Shown: positions 11,858 to 12,215 of the stretch, one piece after another
Layout of the letters: every line of letters begins with the position of its first letter
How positions within the stretch are numbered: position 1 is the stretch's first letter
Assembly (NCBI GenBank): GCA_900765705.1
Contig: CAAFSR010000038.1
Coordinates: 1-12,215, forward strand
DNA: 12,215 bases
Reading direction: 5' to 3'
From: an uncultured Faecalibacterium sp.
GTDB taxonomy: Bacteria; Bacillota; Clostridia; Oscillospirales; Ruminococcaceae
Program-made: the position numbers and the translations under genes
Notes under the pieces: generated by a model
The model's database searches: none
Told to the model about the DNA's origin: nothing
The model's input: the letters and a program-made list of their open reading frames with translations, nothing else

Positions 11858-12215
11858 TTATTTCTACGGGCAAACCGGAGAGCTGTTTTCGTTCTACCGC
11901 ATTCCCAAGGCTCTTTTTCAGGAGCAGCGGTTTCAGAGCCTGTCCACCGATGCCAAAACGCTGTACGGCATCCTGCTTGACCGCATGAGCCTGTCCGTGA
12001 AAAACGGCTGGCTGGACAAGCAGGACCGGGTGTTCATCCTCTTCACGATAGAGGATGTCAAGAGGGCATTGTGTTGCGCAGACAACAAAGCGACCAAGCT
12101 GCTCCGGGAACTTGAAAAGTTTGGTCTGATTGAACGAAAACGCCGAGGGCAGGGAAAGCCAAGTTTGGTGTATGTGAAAAACTTTTCGGCAGAATCTTCA
12201 AAAGAGAGTGTCAAG
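11847..12215 (+). CDS. repA: RepA_N-type replication initiator (partial)
   Basis: The first 123 residues of a replication initiator protein A, running off the right edge without a stop. The hallmark F16-Y-R-I-P-K21 is followed by L-S-T-D-A-K-x-L-Y-G-I-L-L-D-R-M-S-L-S (32-50), G-W-L-D near 54-57, and the winged-helix end L-I-E-R-K-R-R-G-Q-G-K-P (94-105) leading to Y-V-K-N-F. This is the N-terminal DNA-binding domain found in plasmid and Tn1549-like ICE initiators, which bind iterons to start autonomous rolling or theta replication of the excised circle. ATG 11847 gives the family's usual N-terminus, although its own ribosome site is weak. It lies 129 bases after the HTH gene, beyond a hairpin. 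Confidence 0.85.
   Translation, partial: MILDYFYGQTGELFSFYRIPKALFQEQRFQSLSTDAKTLYGILLDRMSLSVKNGWLDKQDRVFILFTIEDVKRALCCADNKATKLLRELEKFGLIERKRRGQGKPSLVYVKNFSAESSKESVK

Larger units (their letters stand above)
11256..12215 (+). mobile_element. End of an integrated conjugative-type element
   Basis: The boundary is the tRNA-Leu fragment. Inside it are short phased repeats, an excisionase-like HTH gene and a RepA_N-type replication initiator, in that order, a content I associate with Tn1549-like ICEs of Clostridia. Base composition becomes clearly more AT-rich than the preceding chromosome. The element continues past the window. The integrase was not seen and would be expected at the far end. Confidence 0.7.

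Overview
The window looks like chromosomal DNA of a fairly GC-rich, low-G+C-phylum (Firmicutes) gut anaerobe. The closest feel is Faecalibacterium or a related Oscillospiraceae genus. This is inferred from AGGAGG-type ribosome sites, sigma-A promoters, Gram-positive style sugar importers with a lipoprotein binding protein, and small families (DUF6465, DUF6903) that I associate with such Clostridia. I cannot confirm the species without a search. From about 11,256 onward the composition becomes more AT-rich and the gene content changes to that of an integrated conjugative-type element.

Layout. (1) 2-1347, minus strand: tRNA-Arg(TCT) with a textbook promoter, a PAP2-type phosphatase with a TTG start, and a DUF1643 protein. 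(2) 1523-4141, plus strand: a two-gene unit, transcribed divergently from DUF1643. It encodes a 643-residue protein with a ParB-like N-terminal half and a BMP-type (nucleoside-binding-protein-like) C-terminal half but no export signal, followed by a small metallophosphoesterase. It ends in a strong bidirectional terminator shared with the convergent DUF6465 gene. (3) 4554-5066: a gene-free stretch holding the DUF6465 promoter, its long leader and two hairpins. (4) 5067-8524, minus strand: a CUT1 sugar ABC importer operon (lipoprotein binding protein, two permeases, and a 62-residue two-helix membrane protein), with an internal terminator right after the binding-protein gene. (5) 8525-8940: a divergent control region with one good promoter in each direction, an inverted 10-bp repeat placed beside both promoters, and a foldable leader in front of the binding protein. 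(6) 8941-10938, plus strand: an AraC-family regulator and an APH-fold sugar kinase resembling N-acetylhexosamine 1-kinases, ending in a terminator. (7) 10939-11255: duplicated terminator sequence, palindromes, and the 3' fragment of tRNA-Leu(CAA). (8) 11256-12215: the end of an integrated element, with phased short repeats, an excisionase-like HTH gene and the start of a RepA-type replication initiator that runs off the window.

How it works together. Regions 4-6 read as a self-contained sugar uptake module. The AraC-like protein probably senses a sugar and activates the importer promoter, the importer brings the sugar in, and the kinase phosphorylates it, plausibly at C1 of an N-acetylhexosamine. 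No ATPase is encoded here, so a shared MsmX-type ATPase elsewhere would be needed. Region 2 is the most unusual cargo: a cytoplasmic sensor-like fusion paired with a phosphoesterase whose first metal motif is atypical. Regions 7-8 mark an attachment site in the 3' part of a tRNA-Leu gene. The complete tRNA and the integrase should lie at the far end of the element, outside the window.
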